Source: Tiliqua scincoides (taxonomy: Eukaryota; Chordata; Lepidosauria; Squamata; Scincidae). From it: a DNA stretch of 64,000 nucleotides. Each line of letters begins with the position of its first letter. The stretch's first letter is position 1. Location of the stretch: NCBI RefSeq assembly GCF_035046505.1, contig NC_089824.1, forward strand, positions 224,520,244-224,584,243. Reading direction: 5' to 3'. The notes under the pieces were generated by a model. The model was not told the DNA's origin. It did no database searches and saw nothing but the letters and a program-made list of their open reading frames with translations. Both the position numbers and the translations under genes were made by a program. Positions 1 through 12,030 of this stretch are shown piece by piece.

Positions 1-96
1 CCCTGCTACAGTTGGCTGTCAAGACCCAACCCTGCTACAGCTCTCCCTCCAGCCCCATGGCTCTCCCTCCCCACCAAAGCCAGACAGGCTCTAAGC

Positions 97-321
97 CAGT
101 GATTTTCAACCTTTTTCATCTCATGGAACACTGACAAGGCACTAAAATCAAGGCACTCCATCAGTTTTTTGACAATTGGCAAGGCACACCACAATGACAG
201 CAATGGCTCACATCCCCCAGCAGCCCTACTAACAAATGATCCTTCCCCAAATTCTTGTGGCACACCTGCAGACCATCTGCGGCACACCAGTGTGCCATGG
301 CACAGTGGTTGCAAATGGCTG
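97..321. mobile_element. Non-autonomous hAT-type DNA transposon
   Basis: Terminal inverted repeats CAGTGATTTTCAACC (left) and GGTTGCAAATGGCTG (right) face each other. The element is flanked by a perfect 8-bp duplication CTCTAAGC at 89-96 and 322-329, the hAT hallmark. The interior is non-coding, with 'ggcacaccagtgtgcc' type sequence. A second copy of the family with its own perfect duplication lies at 63759-63968. Confidence 0.85.
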
Positions 322-329
322 CTCTAAGC

Positions 330-1039
330 TGCTGCTGCTGCTGCTGATCACCCCCAGACCTACAGTGTTCCTTCTCCCCCTGGACTGGAAGACCTCAGAA
401 TGACCACTAAGAGCCAGGGCTGCTCCTCAAGCCGTGTCTCTGATTTCATCAAGGCCTCAGCAGGTACACTGGAAAAAATTGTTGTCTGAACATTTGCTCA
501 GCAGAGCTTCCTGCTTTAAGTGCCATACAGGCAGTATTTTAAAAAATTAAAAGAAAAAAGAATGTTCAATAAGCCCATTCAGGCGACAACCTTTGCCCAC
601 ATAACCTGTGGTGATTTGAACTCCTTTGTCCTGGCCCTACCCTGTGCCTGGAGCCACTACTCCACATCAGAGCCCCCCACAGGTCTGCAGATCATGGCCG
701 TGTTCCCTTTCCATGGATGTCTCTTCCAAACTGAACATGCCCAACTGTCCCTGGGGGACGTGGTGGTCCTCATTCCCCCCCCCCCCAAGTTGCTCTCACC
801 TAAACTTTGGTGCCCAGGGGTGGACACAATTGTCCTGGGGGTGGGGTGGGGTCCGACTCACGCAGGTGCCATTGGTGGTACCATTGCAAAAAGATGCCTG
901 GAGCAAGCAGGATGCCAGGACTGAGGAGGAAGCAGTGTCTTTCCTGACTGGTCTGAGCCCGAACCAGGATGTACAGAAGGGCAACTGAGTGGGGTGGGGG
1001 AGGGGCTCCTGCATCCCAGCAGTTCGGGCAGCTCTGTGT
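330..1039. other. Non-coding stretch, nothing recognised
   Basis: AT-mixed sequence with a CTG/GCTGCTG run at about 330-348 and a C-homopolymer at 775-787. No exon, repeat family or RNA gene could be supported. Confidence 0.4.
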
Positions 1040-2395
1040 TCCTGGAGTCGCCTTTGGGCTCTCCCAGATGCTGCGGAGCGCTCGGCACCTGCTGTCCGTC
1101 CCGTCCCTCTCCCCGCCTCAGTGGAGGGTCTTGCTGGTCCCCAGCACTGCTTCTGTGGCCCAGGACCTTCTGCAGGGAGGCGTGACTGCGCGGGCTCAAG
1201 GCCACACGCACAAACACACCCTTGGGAAGGGGCGGGTCCAAGGGGGGCCATGGGTGCGTAGCCCCCCAAGCTGCTGTGCCCGCTGGGATGGGGAACAAAA
1301 GGGGGCGTCGGCGAGACTGGCTGCAATGGGAGCCCAGGGTATGGGGGCGAGCCTGCCTGGCGAGCCTTGGCCGCAGGGGCGGGCGGGCGTTCAGCCAGGA
1401 GCCCGGTCTCCCCGGCCGGCCGGCGAGTGCTCGCGGCGCCCCAGCACAAACACTGGATCCGCCCCTGGCCGGACCGAAGACGGGCCTGCAGCCTGGAACG
1501 GGGCGGGCTCGGCCGCCACCCTCGCCGACTCCAATGGGACTTACTTATGAGTAGGCGGGCGGGCGCGGGCGAGGCCCCGAGCCAGGCCCCTGGCCCTCGG
1601 CGCGCGACGCAGGGCCGCACTCTGCGCAGGGGGAGGGCACGGAGCCCGGCGCCGCCCGAGCGAGGGGGCGTCGGGGCCGCAGCCGCAGGACCCGCCTGGA
1701 GAGGCTCTCTGCGGGCCGCAGCGCCGCTGGGCGGCAGGCCGAGCCGCCCGCCCGCCGGAGACCCTCCGCCCAGGCCAGGGGGCTCCGGCCGCGCCCTCTG
1801 CACATGCTCGGAGCCTGCGCTCCTTCCGCCCGCTCGCGTCACCTGCAGGGGCGCCGCTCCGGCTCCGCGCGTCGGCTGGGCTGCCGGACTGCGAGGGCCG
1901 CCGGCTCGATCCGCCTGGCGACGGCGGAACCGCCAATGCGGAGTCACTGCCGCGCTCCTCCCCCCGGCCGCGCTGCTCGGCAGGCAGGCGGTTCGGCTCG
2001 CCTGCACGGGGCTCCTCCGCCAGCGGCCCCAGACCCCCGCCGGGCGGGCAGGGGCGGGGCGAGCGAGGCGGCCCGAGCGCAGCTCCTCCCGGTCCGGGGA
2101 GGCTCCGCGGCACGGCGGAGAGTGGCGGCCTTCTCGGGCTGCTCCGGACTCCGCGGCGCAGGCGACCACCGGCGGCCTACCCGCGCGGGGAGCTCCGAGC
2201 CCCGCCAGCTGGGCGGGCTGCGTGGCGCGCCCGTGTGCGGGGTCTGGGGTTGCTCCGTGGCGCAGGTGCCGCGAAGCTGGCGAGGCCCGCCGGCCGGGCT
2301 GGGGGAGCTGGGCAGAGCGGCCGCCGGGAAGCGCTGAACTCCAGCGTCACCACGCGCCCCCCCCCCGCCAGGCTCGGTGTGGGGGCTGCCTCCCT
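1040..2395. promoter_or_regulatory. CpG island, probable promoter
   Basis: About 1.35 kb of very GC-rich, CpG-dense sequence containing several GGGCGGG (Sp1-type) boxes, for example near 1380, 1555 and 2040. Long open frames on both strands here are a by-product of base composition and match nothing I know. By gene order SNX21 should start head to head with TNNC2 and read leftward from around here, but I see no SNX21 exon, so the assignment is inference. The right edge is cut by a CR1 copy. Confidence 0.6.
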
Positions 2396-2407
2396 GACCT
2401 GAACGCA

Positions 2408-3714
2408 GGTTCCTCCAGAAATTTGTCCAATCCCCTCTTAAAGGCATCCAGGCAAGATGCCATCACCCCTTCCTGTGGCAAGGAGTTCCACAGATTAATT
2501 ACACAATGAGTAAAGAAATATTTTCTTCTGTTTGTCCTGACTCTCCCAGCACTCAACTTTTGTGAATGTCCTCTGGTTCTGCTGTTATGTGAGAGGCAAA
2601 AGAGCATCTTTCTATGCATTCTATCCATCCCCTGCATAATTTTGTATGTCTCAATCATTCCCCCCCTCAGGCGCTTCTTTTCTAGGCTGAAGAGGCCCAA
2701 ACGTCGTAGCCTTTCCTCATAAGGAAGGTGCCCCAGCCCAGTAATCATCTTAGTCGCTCTCTTTTGCACCTTTTCCATTTCCACTATATCTTTTTTGAGA
2801 TGCGGCGACCAGAACTGGACGCAATACTGCAGGTGTGGCCTTACCATTGATTTGTACAACAGCATTATAAGATTAGCCGTTTTGTTCTCAATACCTTTTC
2901 TAATGATCCCAAGCATGGAATTGACCTTCTTTACTGCTGCCTCACATTGGGTGTGTTGGAGTTTGGAGCAACTCCATCTGCTGTCCAGAGGTGGCAGGAT
3001 ACTGTCCTGAAAGGGTTAAGCTATGGCCCAGTGACCATACACTTTACCTGTCCCCTTTGTGACCTATGTGGGGGTGTGGCCCAGACCCTATAACCTTCCC
3101 TTCTGCTCCGAGCATGCCCTCTCTTACCTCTCTTCCACACTGACCACTGACCTGACAAGATGACACACAGCAGGGCTCTGCTGGCGCCGCCATCTTGACC
3201 ACATGGCACGCACGGCGAGGCAGCTTTTAGGGCCTTGCTATCTCAAGTTAGGGAAACCTCTGATCATAATCAGATGCTGTAAACATGCTTCTATGGAACC
3301 GTTAGTAAATGACTTCTTTTGCAACTTCAAACAGCCATTGTCGTTTGTCTTTCTTGATTAGCAGTCAGCCGGGTGTGGGAGCTTCCCTGGGTTGATTCCC
3401 AGCAAGAGGGGGGGTCTGCTGCTGAAGCTACTCTGCTTCCCCCCCCCCCAAAGAGGAAACCACTTTTTAAGATTCATCCAACAGGGTGGACACTTTCATC
3501 GACCTGTCCACCACCACCCCAAGATCTTTCTCCTGATCTGTCACAGACAGCTCAGAACCCATCAGCCTATATGTGAAGTTTTGACTTTTTGCCCCAATGT
3601 GCATGACTTTACACTTAATGACATTGAAGCGCATCTGCCATTTTGCTGCCCATTCTGCCAGTCTGGAGAGATCCTTCTGGAGCTCCTCACAATCACTTCT
3701 GGTCTTCACCACTC
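2408..3714 (-). mobile_element. CR1-type LINE copy, 5'-truncated, split by a solo LTR
   Basis: The minus strand encodes the end of a CR1 reverse transcriptase, with the motifs [15 protein letters not shown]-like, [19 protein letters not shown] and GLFSLEKKRLRG, and upstream the segment KCKVMHIGAKSQNFTYRLMG. An LTR (2954-3483) interrupts it. The copy lacks the 3' octamer tail and everything 5' of the late RT region. Confidence 0.85.
2954..3483. mobile_element. Solo LTR inserted in CR1
   Basis: About 530 bp that begins TGTTGG and ends CCAACA (TG...CA ends), flanked by the 5-bp duplication GGGTG at 2949-2953 and 3484-3488, with CR1 sequence resuming exactly on both sides. No internal retroviral region is present, so this is a solo LTR left by LTR-LTR recombination. 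A 5-bp duplication fits ERV3/spuma-like or Gypsy-type elements; family not determined. It is younger than the CR1 copy it interrupts. Confidence 0.75.
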
Positions 3715-3716
3715 AT

Positions 3717-4348
3717 AGTATTGGCAACCTTCAGTCTCGAAAGACTATGGTATCGCGCTCTGAAAGGTGGTTCTGGCACAGCGTCTAGTGTGGCTGAAAA
3801 GGCCAATCCGGGAGTGACAATCCCTTCCACACCGGGAGCAAGTGCAGTCTGTCCCTGGTCTGTCTCCCTGGCTATGGGCCTTCCTTCTTTGCCTCTTAGC
3901 CTCAGACTGTTGGCAAAGTGTCTCTTCAAACTGGGAAAGGCCATGCTGCACAGCCTGCCTCCAAGCGGGCCGCTCAGAGGCCAGGGTTTCCCACTTGTTG
4001 AGGTCCATCCCTAAGGCCTTCAGATCCCTCTTGCAGATGTCCTTGTATCGCAGCTGTGGTCTACCTGTCCATGAGCTGCTGGAGATCTTTGGCAGAGTGG
4101 GTAGTGACAGCTGCATCGTCGGCAAAGAGGAAGTCACGCAGACATTTCAGCTGGACTTTGGATTTTGCTCTCAGTCTGGAGAGGTTGAAGAGCTTTCCGT
4201 CTGATCTGGTCCGGAGATAGATGCCTTCTGTTGCAGTTCCAAAGGCCTGCTTCAGCAGGACAGCGAAGAAAATCCCAAACAAGGTTGGTGCAAGAACACA
4301 GCCCTGCTTCACTCCGCTTCGGATGTCAAAAGGATGTCAAAAGGATGT
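3717..4348 (-). mobile_element. RTE-like LINE fragment, internally deleted
   Basis: The minus strand encodes RT pieces (KQGCVLAPTLFGIFF, LRDFLFADDAAVTTHSA) joined by a deletion to the C-terminal end with CSRCGRDCHSRIGLFSHTRRC-like cysteines and the 3' end 'gactgaaggttgccaatac'. It is flanked by an 11-bp duplication caccactcata at 3707-3717 and 4349-4359, marking the insertion as it landed at the boundary of two CR1 copies. It keeps the FADD box that the long copy at 57.8-60.8 kb has lost. Confidence 0.8.
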
Positions 4349-4351
4349 CAC

Positions 4352-5287
4352 CACTCATAAGAACATAAGAACAGCCCCACTAGATCAGGCCATAGGCCCA
4401 TCTAGTCCAGCTTCCTGTATCTCACAGCGGCCCACCGAATACCCCAAGGAGCACACCAGATAACAAGAGACCTGCATCCTGGTGCCCTCCCTTGCATCTG
4501 GCATTCTGACATAACCCATTTCTAAAATCAGGAGGTTGCGCATACACATCATGGCTTGTACCCCGTAATGGATTTTTCCTCCCGAAACTTGTCCAATCCC
4601 CTTTTAAAGGCGTCCAGGCCAGACGCCATCACCACATCCTGTGGCAAGGAGTTCCACAGACCGACCACACGCTGAGTAAAGAAAAGTTTGGTGTCGTCTG
4701 CAAACTTTGCCACCTCACTACTCAACCCTGTTTCCAGATAATTTATGAAGAGGTTGAAGAGCACCGGTCCCAGGACAGATCCTTGGGGCACACCACTTTT
4801 CACCTCTCTCCATTGTGAAAATTGCCCATTGATACCCACTCTCTGTTTCCTGGTCTTCAACCAGGTCTCAATCCAGGAGAGGACCTGCCCTCTAATTCCC
4901 TGACTGTGGAGTTTTTTCAGTAGCCTTTGGTGAGGGACCATGTCGAACGCCTTCTGAAAGTCCAGATATATAATGTCCACGGGTTCTCCCACATCCACAA
5001 GCCTGTTGACCTTTTCAAAGAATTCTATAAGGTTTGTGAGGCAAGACTTACCCTTACAGAGGCCATGCTGATTCTCCCTCAGCAAGGCCTGTTTGTCTAT
5101 GTGTTTTGAGATTCTATCTTTGATGAGGCATTCCACCATCTTACCCGGTATAGATGTTAGGCTGACCGGCCTATAGTTTCCCGGGTCCCCCCTCTTTCCC
5201 TTTTTAAAAATAGGCGTGACATTTGCTATCCTCCAATCTTCTGGCACCATGGCCGTTTTGAGAGATGAGTTGCATATTTTAGTCAGG
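4352..5287 (-). mobile_element. CR1-type LINE copy with internal deletion
   Basis: Reads on the minus strand from the RT core ([76 protein letters not shown]) to the 3' tail 'gttcttatgttcttatg'. A deletion joins the FADD region directly to RVVGLWNSLPQDVV near the C-terminus. The long open frame shows relatively little decay. Confidence 0.85.
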
Positions 5288-5870
5288 AGATCAGCAACTT
5301 CATTCTACCAAAAGATGTCATGATGGAAATCAATTTGGTTGCTTCGTACGTGTGACTTCTGCCAAAATGTGATGAAGGCACTTTGCACATGTACCATTCT
5401 TCTTGAGAAGGTAACAGGCCAAGCTTTGTCTCATAGCATATTACTCTAGGAGTCCTCTTTAGATTTTAGAGGCTTAATTAATACAATTTATTGTTCTGAG
5501 AGAGATATGCTGCTGGCTTGGCCACATCTGGTACTCCCAGTTAGTTAGCTCAACCTTCCTTTTGTCAGGTCATGTAGCTCTTGATTCCATTTTTTCTTCT
5601 TTTTTTCTGGACCAACCTTAAAGGACTGGTGTTGTTTCAGAACTCTGTACATGGCTTGCTTGTCAGTTGGTTTGCTGAAACGATTAGAGAAGAGGCAATA
5701 ACATTTAATACAGTAGCAGAAAGTCACTGTGCTGGCTTTGCTTACATTCTTATTGAGCACATAAGATTAGGTGTTCCAAAACATTCTTCACAGAGAAAGT
5801 AAAAAGGTTGTCCAGAGCTAATGATTGTGTGCAACTTCTTACAGCAAAGAGAGAGGAAAACTGGAACAAA
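5288..5870. other. AT-rich stretch between CR1 copies
   Basis: Non-coding, relatively AT-rich sequence. A 71-residue minus-strand open frame near 5545-5760 matches nothing I recognise. No repeat ends seen. Confidence 0.35.
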
Positions 5871-6368
5871 TCGTGAAAAGAGACACCTGAGGGGGGACAT
5901 GATTGAGACATACAGAATTATGCAGGGGATGGACAGAGTGGATAGGGAGATGCTCTTTACACTCTCACATAATACCAGAACCAGAGGACATCCACTAAAG
6001 TTGAGTGTTGGGCGGGTTAGGACAGACGAAAGAAAATATTTCTTTACTCAGCATGTGGTCGGTCTGTGGAACTCCTTGCCACAGGATGTGGTGCTGGCGT
6101 CTAGCCTAGACACCTTTAAAAGGGGATTGGACAAGTTTCTGGAGGAAAAATCCATTATGGGGTACAAGCCATGATGTGTATGCGCAACCTCCTGATTTTA
6201 GAAATGGGTTAAGTCAGAATGCCAGATGTAGGGGAGGGCACCAGGATGAGGTCTCTTGTTATCTGGTGTGCTCCCTGGGGCATTTGGTGGGCCGCTGTGA
6301 GATACAGGAAGCTGGACTAGATGGGCCTATGGCCTGATCCAGTGGGGCTGTTCTTATGTTCTTATGTT
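5871..6368 (+). mobile_element. CR1-type LINE 3' end
   Basis: Plus-strand open frame for the last RT residues (RHLRGDMIETYRIMQGMDR, QHVVGLWNSLPQDVVLASS, FLEEKSIMGYKP) followed by the 3' UTR ('gggccgctgtgagatacagg', 'gatccagtggggctg') and the octamer tail ttcttatgttcttatg. 5'-truncated, as is usual for CR1. Confidence 0.9.
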
Positions 6369-9300
6369 ATGAACTTTACACACCCCAGTGAGCCAAACCT
6401 GATTTTTGTTTGTACTTTTACTTCTGCCTCTTTTCCAATTTACAACTCTTTTGGTTCCTGGGGAGAGGGAAGGAACCTGGGTTTTTCTTCCAAGGGGGAC
6501 ACAAGTTGGTTTTGCTAATATTTGTACAGCGTATCTCTTCTTAAAACAGCCATAGAAAAAGGAAGAAATCATGAGTCGGACAGAAACAAAAGGCTTTTAC
6601 TGAGTTTTGTTTTCTTCTGGTGCTTTTTCCCAATATAGATACAAAAGCCTGATGTTGAGGTTTGGTTTTACTTTCCAGACGCTGTATCAAACTTCACAAT
6701 GCACACTAGTTCAGCTGCAGGGAAGTGTCCCAGCAGCTTTTAGGCTGCTGAATGAGCACACAAGCCCCTGGAAGATTAGAAGCATCCAAAAATAGGGAAA
6801 AATAGGTGAGAATTGCAGGGGGATATTCATCAGGGCAGATTGTAAGAGGGAGGGGCATGGATCTTCTGCTTTGGTACAGAAGAAAAAGCCGAAGTCCAAA
6901 GCAAGGAGGGCAGAGAGGCCAGCTGCTGCTGAGAATCAAAGAATCAAATACCCAGGTCTGCTCTGATTTCCAGAGGTGAAATATTGCTTGACCACAGAGA
7001 CGGAGGGTTCCTTTGTGGCAAATGAAGTTGGAAAAGGCTAACTCCCCCCACACACAGGTGGAGGTGCACAGGTCAAATGGAGAGCAGGAGCCAAGGCTGG
7101 CCAAACAGGTCCTGGGGCCAGCAGGGCAAACAAGTCCGGGCTGGGGGAATTGCCTGTGGGTGTTGCAGGAGGAGGTGGATGCAGACCAAGGCACCTGAGG
7201 AAGGGGAAGGGTCGAGATTCTGAAGAGCCGCAGTGGCAGTGCAAGGCAGGCCCCGGAAGGTGAGCAGGACCATGAAGGAGCCATGGTGACTTCTATGGTA
7301 GAAAGGTGGGGGCCAACAGAAGCCACTGTGGGTAGAGGTGCAAAGCGTGACCAGGGCAGTTGGCCCAGAGCTGTGTATTTGGTGGCCCGGGAGAAGAGGC
7401 AGGAAGCAGCAGAGCTTGAGGAACCTTCCCCAGGAATGCTGACAGCACCAAGGACCACTGTGGGGTCATAAGCAGGGAGGCCGCAGTTCCCCATTCCCCG
7501 CTGGGCTGGAGCCAGCCTGGCTGGTTTCCATCCCAGATCTGTTCCGCCAGCTTTCCTGCTGGTCGAGTGCCTCCAGGGCCCAACACCCCGGGCCTTCCCT
7601 GTGGCGGCCGGCCCTCCTGCCCACTCCCAAGCAAACTTTCTTCCCCTGCCTGCTGTCCTCAGCTGGGGGCCTTCATGGTGGTAGCTAGTTGGGGGACTGG
7701 CAAGAGGGGGGGCAGCAGGACCTGTGCGCTCCTCGTTCTTCTTGCTCCCGTGGCCCGCCTGTGCTCCGTGGCCTCGTCTGCTTTGCCTGGCTGCCTCCTG
7801 ATGCGCCTCACAGACTCCTCCATTCCCTGCTCACACCTGCCTGTTTCAGGCAACCTGTGGCACTGCCTTAGGGCCCAATCCTATCCAGCTTTCAGGAGCT
7901 GACGCAGCTGCAGTGCAGCCCCGAGGAAAGGGAACAAACATCCCCTTACCTGGAGGAGGCCTCTGTGGCTGCCCCCCTACCACAGGTTGCAGGGCATGCC
8001 CCATTGGCACTGGAAAACTGGGTAGGATTTGGCCCTTAGTCCGTGGTCCCTCCTACGTGGAACTGAAAGAATGGCTGCAACTTTGCGCCACCTGCCTCCA
8101 CCTTCCTTTGTGTCTCTGTGTGTCAGCATACATCAACTGTAAGCCCAATGGGGCAGAGACTCTCTTTCCGCCCTGTAAAGTGAGAGAAATTAAATGATGA
8201 AGCTGAAGAAATAACATGGATCTGTTTATTACAAGCACTTTTGGACGGAGCCCCATGTGGGTGAGTGAGACATCTGACACAGACACAGGCAGGGGATAAG
8301 ACTTGGGGGTTGGGAGGCAGGTCCAGTCAGAGACATGCAGTGGTCGACAGAAACATGCTGCACTTGTAACCTTGCCAAGAGGCCCAGTGGCAGGGGAGCT
8401 CGTGCACTTGTTCCCAGGAGGATGCCAGGCAGGAGTTGGCTGCCAGAACACAGGAGTGGCTGCTGGAGACAGGCGCAGACAGAACCAGAAGCTGCCAGAA
8501 GCAGGCCCACAGGAGAGCGGCAGCTCTTCACTGATACCCAGCAAGCAGCAGGGATGGCTTTTTCTGCTGACAGGCGGCCCCTTTCCCAAAGCCCGACTTG
8601 AGCACACGGGAAGAGATGGGTCTTAGCATCCATGCTGGGCTGGGCTGGGCTGGCCTGGAAGGGAGGACTGCTGAAGGCACATGGGGCAGCAAGAGCGGGC
8701 GGAGGGAGCACAAAAGGCGCTGCTTTCCAACAGGAAGCACTCTGCATTGACCACACAAACATAACAAGCAACCTTCATGTCAGGTGGAATGTGCATGACC
8801 TGTGCTATCACAGAGTGGGGGGGGGGGCTCCCCATTGCCAGACACTGACTGGCTCTGCCCCTGTGAGCAAAGCGGCAGCAGGTCACCCCACACTGCCAGC
8901 TGCTACCTGTTGCTTAGGCACTGGAGGGTGGCTGGCAAGGGTGTGCCTCTCTGATGCCTTTTGGAAGCTCTTCTTTGCTCCTTCTGCCATTGTCTCCATA
9001 GCAAAGGACCCACCAGGCCACAGCGAGGATGGTGGTCTGACTGGGAGGGTGGGACTGACCAGCCAGGACCTCCAGTTCACAGCGCAAGGAGTAGGAAGAA
9101 GGTTTTTATTCTGGAGGAAAATTGGGGCTCCAGGCCTGTACTCGGAACTGCTGAAACAGCAATGGATTGGAGGGCTCTTGACGGGCCCTTTTTGGCAGCA
9201 TCTTCAGGGGCTTGCCTCCTGCTCTGGGCCACCTGTCAAATGCCTCAGACCATGCAGAGCAGGCCTGTCTGGCTTGGGAGCAGCTTTGCCTGGAACATTT

Positions 9301-9387
9301 TGCTTCTTGGAACATACCCACGTGAGCCACAGGCACTTCTGAGAGCTTCCTGGTGGAGTAAGGAGAGTTGCCAGGGGCACAAGGGGA
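6369..9387. other. About 3 kb without a recognisable gene
   Basis: Mixed GC-rich non-coding sequence. The only structured element I can support is the MITE at 7871-8035. About 8105-8200 resembles a decayed L2/MIR-type tail ('aactgtaagcccaatggggcagagactct'-like, compare 37200-37300). Several overlapping open frames on both strands have no recognisable domain. Confidence 0.45.
7871..8035. mobile_element. MITE, PIF/Harbinger-like
   Basis: Inverted ends GGGCCCAATCCTATCC and GGTAGGATTTGGCCC, with TTA on both sides (7868-7870 and 8036-8038). A 3-bp TTA duplication is typical of PIF/Harbinger. Related, more decayed copies lie at 28332-28507, 45322-45500 and, reversed, 40497-40642. Confidence 0.65.
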
Positions 9388-9463
9388 GAACACAAGAACA
9401 GCCCCACTGGATCAGGCCATAGGCCCATCTAGTCCAGCTTCCTGAATCTCACAGGGGCCCACC
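9388..9463 (-). mobile_element. CR1 3' tail fragment
   Basis: Contains 'agaacagccccactggatc' and 'catctagtccagcttcctg', the reverse complement of the CR1 3' UTR. Only about 75 bp. Confidence 0.8.
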
Positions 9464-11780
9464 GCTGTGAAACGGGAAGGGTCCATTGGAAACGGGAAGG
9501 TCCCAGCCCCCCAAGTTGATGGCACCCTGGCCTGCAAAGCCAGATGAGGGCTCCTTGCTGCCCAGTCAGAGAAACTGGAGGCCCAGGGAGTGGGGAGGCC
9601 CTTGGTGGGGGCTTGTGCTGTGCCTAAGTGCCCCTTGGATGTCACCAGCCTTCCCATTGCGTCATACTGCCCAGGTGAGCTGTGTGTGTGGACCCCTTTG
9701 CTGGTTACAAGGTACGAAAAAGGCACACTGTCAGCGAGAGACGTTCCTGCTCAGGACTGGACTTTGAACTCATGCCGACATGTGGACATGAATTGGGGTC
9801 TTCTCAAAGAGCAGCACAACGTCCTGTCGGGACGTCACGAGTGGCGCCCAGGCCTTTCCGCAGGTCCAGATGAGGCACTGCCAGAGGCCAAGGCTGTGCC
9901 AGGGACGTCACTGAGGAAGACAACCGCTCTAGCAAGCTCACTGCTCCTGTGCATGAGGATGACTTCACCGCAGGCCACTGGATTCAGAGGGTGCTAGACT
10001 CGGTTGTCTTGACTCCATAAAGACATCCTGCATCTTTGCAGCAGTGCAGCTCCCTTCACGGCTGACCTGTGTCAGGAATGTCGGCTGTGCAGCAGGCGAT
10101 TGCGTTTCATAATCAAGAGAGGAAACACACCTGAGCAGGAGCTGCTTTCATCCGAGTCCAGATCAGAACCCCAGCTGAGCAGCGGATTCCCTGACCCCCC
10201 TGGGTGGACCAGAGACGCACCCACTTTGCGCTGGGAGGAGCAGTGCAGGAGCCAGCAGAGGCTCTGGGACAACCTTGTGCTGGGAATCCAGGGCAGACCT
10301 GGCTGGGTCTCAGGAGCTCCGACGCTTCCTTCTGCATGCCCTGCTTGGCCTCGCTGTTGGTGATTATGCGCCTGCCGGTGCTCGCTTTAGCTCCTCTTTC
10401 CTCTCTCACCCAAGGACTGGGAACTGCCTACTGTCTTTCCAGACATTGCGCCCTCCTCCCCGGGACCCTTCCTGAACGCAGCCCCAACCTGTGGCTCCAG
10501 CGCTGCTGAGCAGGCACTGAGGAGCGCCAGGCCCTGTGCCAGCAAAGAAGCCTAATGTATTTATTTAAATTTTATATTTGATTTTTTTCCCGGCCCTCGA
10601 CACCTTGCCAGATATTTTATGTGGCCCTTTGGCCGAAAAGTTGAGAGACCCCGGTCTAGAACTGCGGAGGCCACAGAAAGGGGCTCTTCCCAGCCGTGCT
10701 GAGATGGGGGAGGGGCACATCCCGGCCTGGTGTAGCTCCCTCCCCTGCCCCTGCATTGCACCCCCTAAGAATGGATGTTTGGGGAGAATTTCAGGGGAAC
10801 TTCAATGCTGGCTGCAGGGCAGGGGGAGCAGCGATTTCCAGAATCCACGACCTGCCACTAAGACTGCACCCCTGGGACACAAAGGCACCCCCTGCCCCAC
10901 TTGGCAGGGCCCTCTTTGCCAAGCCTGCATTTGGTGATGCTTCTAGGTGGGGGACGTGTTGGACCTCCCTGCCTTATTTAGCAAGCTGCCCCACTGGCCT
11001 CCTCCACAGCTCCCTTAGGAATGTCTATTAATAGGGGGCGGGAAGGCCCAGGGTGTCCACCTGCTCCCATCAGTCAGGGCCCTCCCTCGGCCCACTTTGG
11101 ACTGGGCTCCCCCACCCCCAGGCCCTTCCACGCTTTCTTTTTTGCACTTTGCCTGGGCCTGTTTCTAGGATCAGCTCAGGACCCCACATGGGCCCGGGCA
11201 GTTGTTCTGACTGATTCATCAGAGAGCGAGGCTTCTCCCGCCGGCCACCTCTGGGTCCTGCAGCTCCTTCCTCGCTTTGGCTCCACTGCTGGCAGCCTGC
11301 GGGTTTGGGGGCAGATTCTCTGCACTCTTGTTCCTGTCCCAAACAGAGAGGAAACTGGATCCTGGTGTAAGTAAGACTGGCTCCATGAACAGGCCTTGGG
11401 CGCCAAGGGTCACTGCTGGACTCCTGCAACAGAAAGGTCAGCGCCCCCATAACCCTTCTCACCAGCCAGGGCAAAGGGGAGGGGCATGTTGGCCAGCTCT
11501 GCTCCGCAGATGCCCAGTTGTCCCAGGGCCTTGGATGCCTCCCCCGCCTCAAGAGAGTGTGCTGGGAATGGAGTCAGTCCTCCACTCTTCAAATGGGGTG
11601 GGTGTGGGTGGGGGGAAGAGCTGGGCCGCTGCTTCTATTTCAGCCCTCACTGTTCTGGCTTGTGGCAGGTGCATGTCCCGCCTGCTCTCTGCTCATTGCT
11701 GTCCCCGCCAAAGGGCTTGGGTTTCTTCCTCTGGCTCTCGGACCATCCCTCTTCCTTTCCCCCCTTCTCTGCTGCCAGGA
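9464..11780. other. Upstream flank of TNNC2
   Basis: GC-rich non-coding sequence with no exon I can support; open frames on both strands lack known domains. It holds a half hAT element at 10555-10653. SNX21, expected by synteny between here and the left edge, was not found. Confidence 0.4.
10555..10653. mobile_element. hAT-type element, right half only
   Basis: Sequence 'tttatttaaattttatatttg' followed by 'cggccctcgacaccttgcc' and ending 'gttgagagaccccgg' matches the right half of the elements at 60887-61183 and 55751-56205. The left inverted repeat is absent. Confidence 0.6.
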
Positions 11781-11789
11781 GTGGCTTGG

Positions 11790-11879
11790 CTAAATTTGGT
11801 AAAATGGCCCACCAGCCAATCCGCAGGCAAGGAGGAAGGTGATTGGCCAGCGGGAGAGCTGCCTCTGTGGCCATCCAAT
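11790..11879 (+). promoter_or_regulatory. Candidate TNNC2 promoter motifs
   Basis: Upstream of the first exon are a CArG-like box CTAAATTTGG (11790-11799, one base off CCWWWWWWGG), a CCAAT box (11816-11820), an inverted ATTGG (11842-11846) and another CCAAT (11875-11879). SRF/CArG sites are common in skeletal muscle promoters. The transcription start is not visible; I place it between about 11900 and 12000 by inference. Confidence 0.4.
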
Positions 11880-12030
11880 GATGAGGGCCTGGGTGGGAGC
11901 CTCCTGGAAGGGAAGAGTACAAATTGGAGGGCCAGGACCAGGGGGGAAGCGCCTGCCACCTGCTTGGAGCGGAGAGGGTCGCAGAGGTGGTTCTTTCTCT
12001 GTGGGGTGCTGTGGGTTGTTGCCTGCCAAC

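Noticed and set aside
796-2509. Long open frames on both strands over the left CpG island (457 and 380 codons)
   Set aside because: They overlap in all frames, are Arg/Pro/Ala/Gly-rich, match no family and follow from the very high GC content.
5545-5802. Small overlapping frames between CR1 copies as host genes
   Set aside because: No conserved domain, splice signals or coding bias visible.
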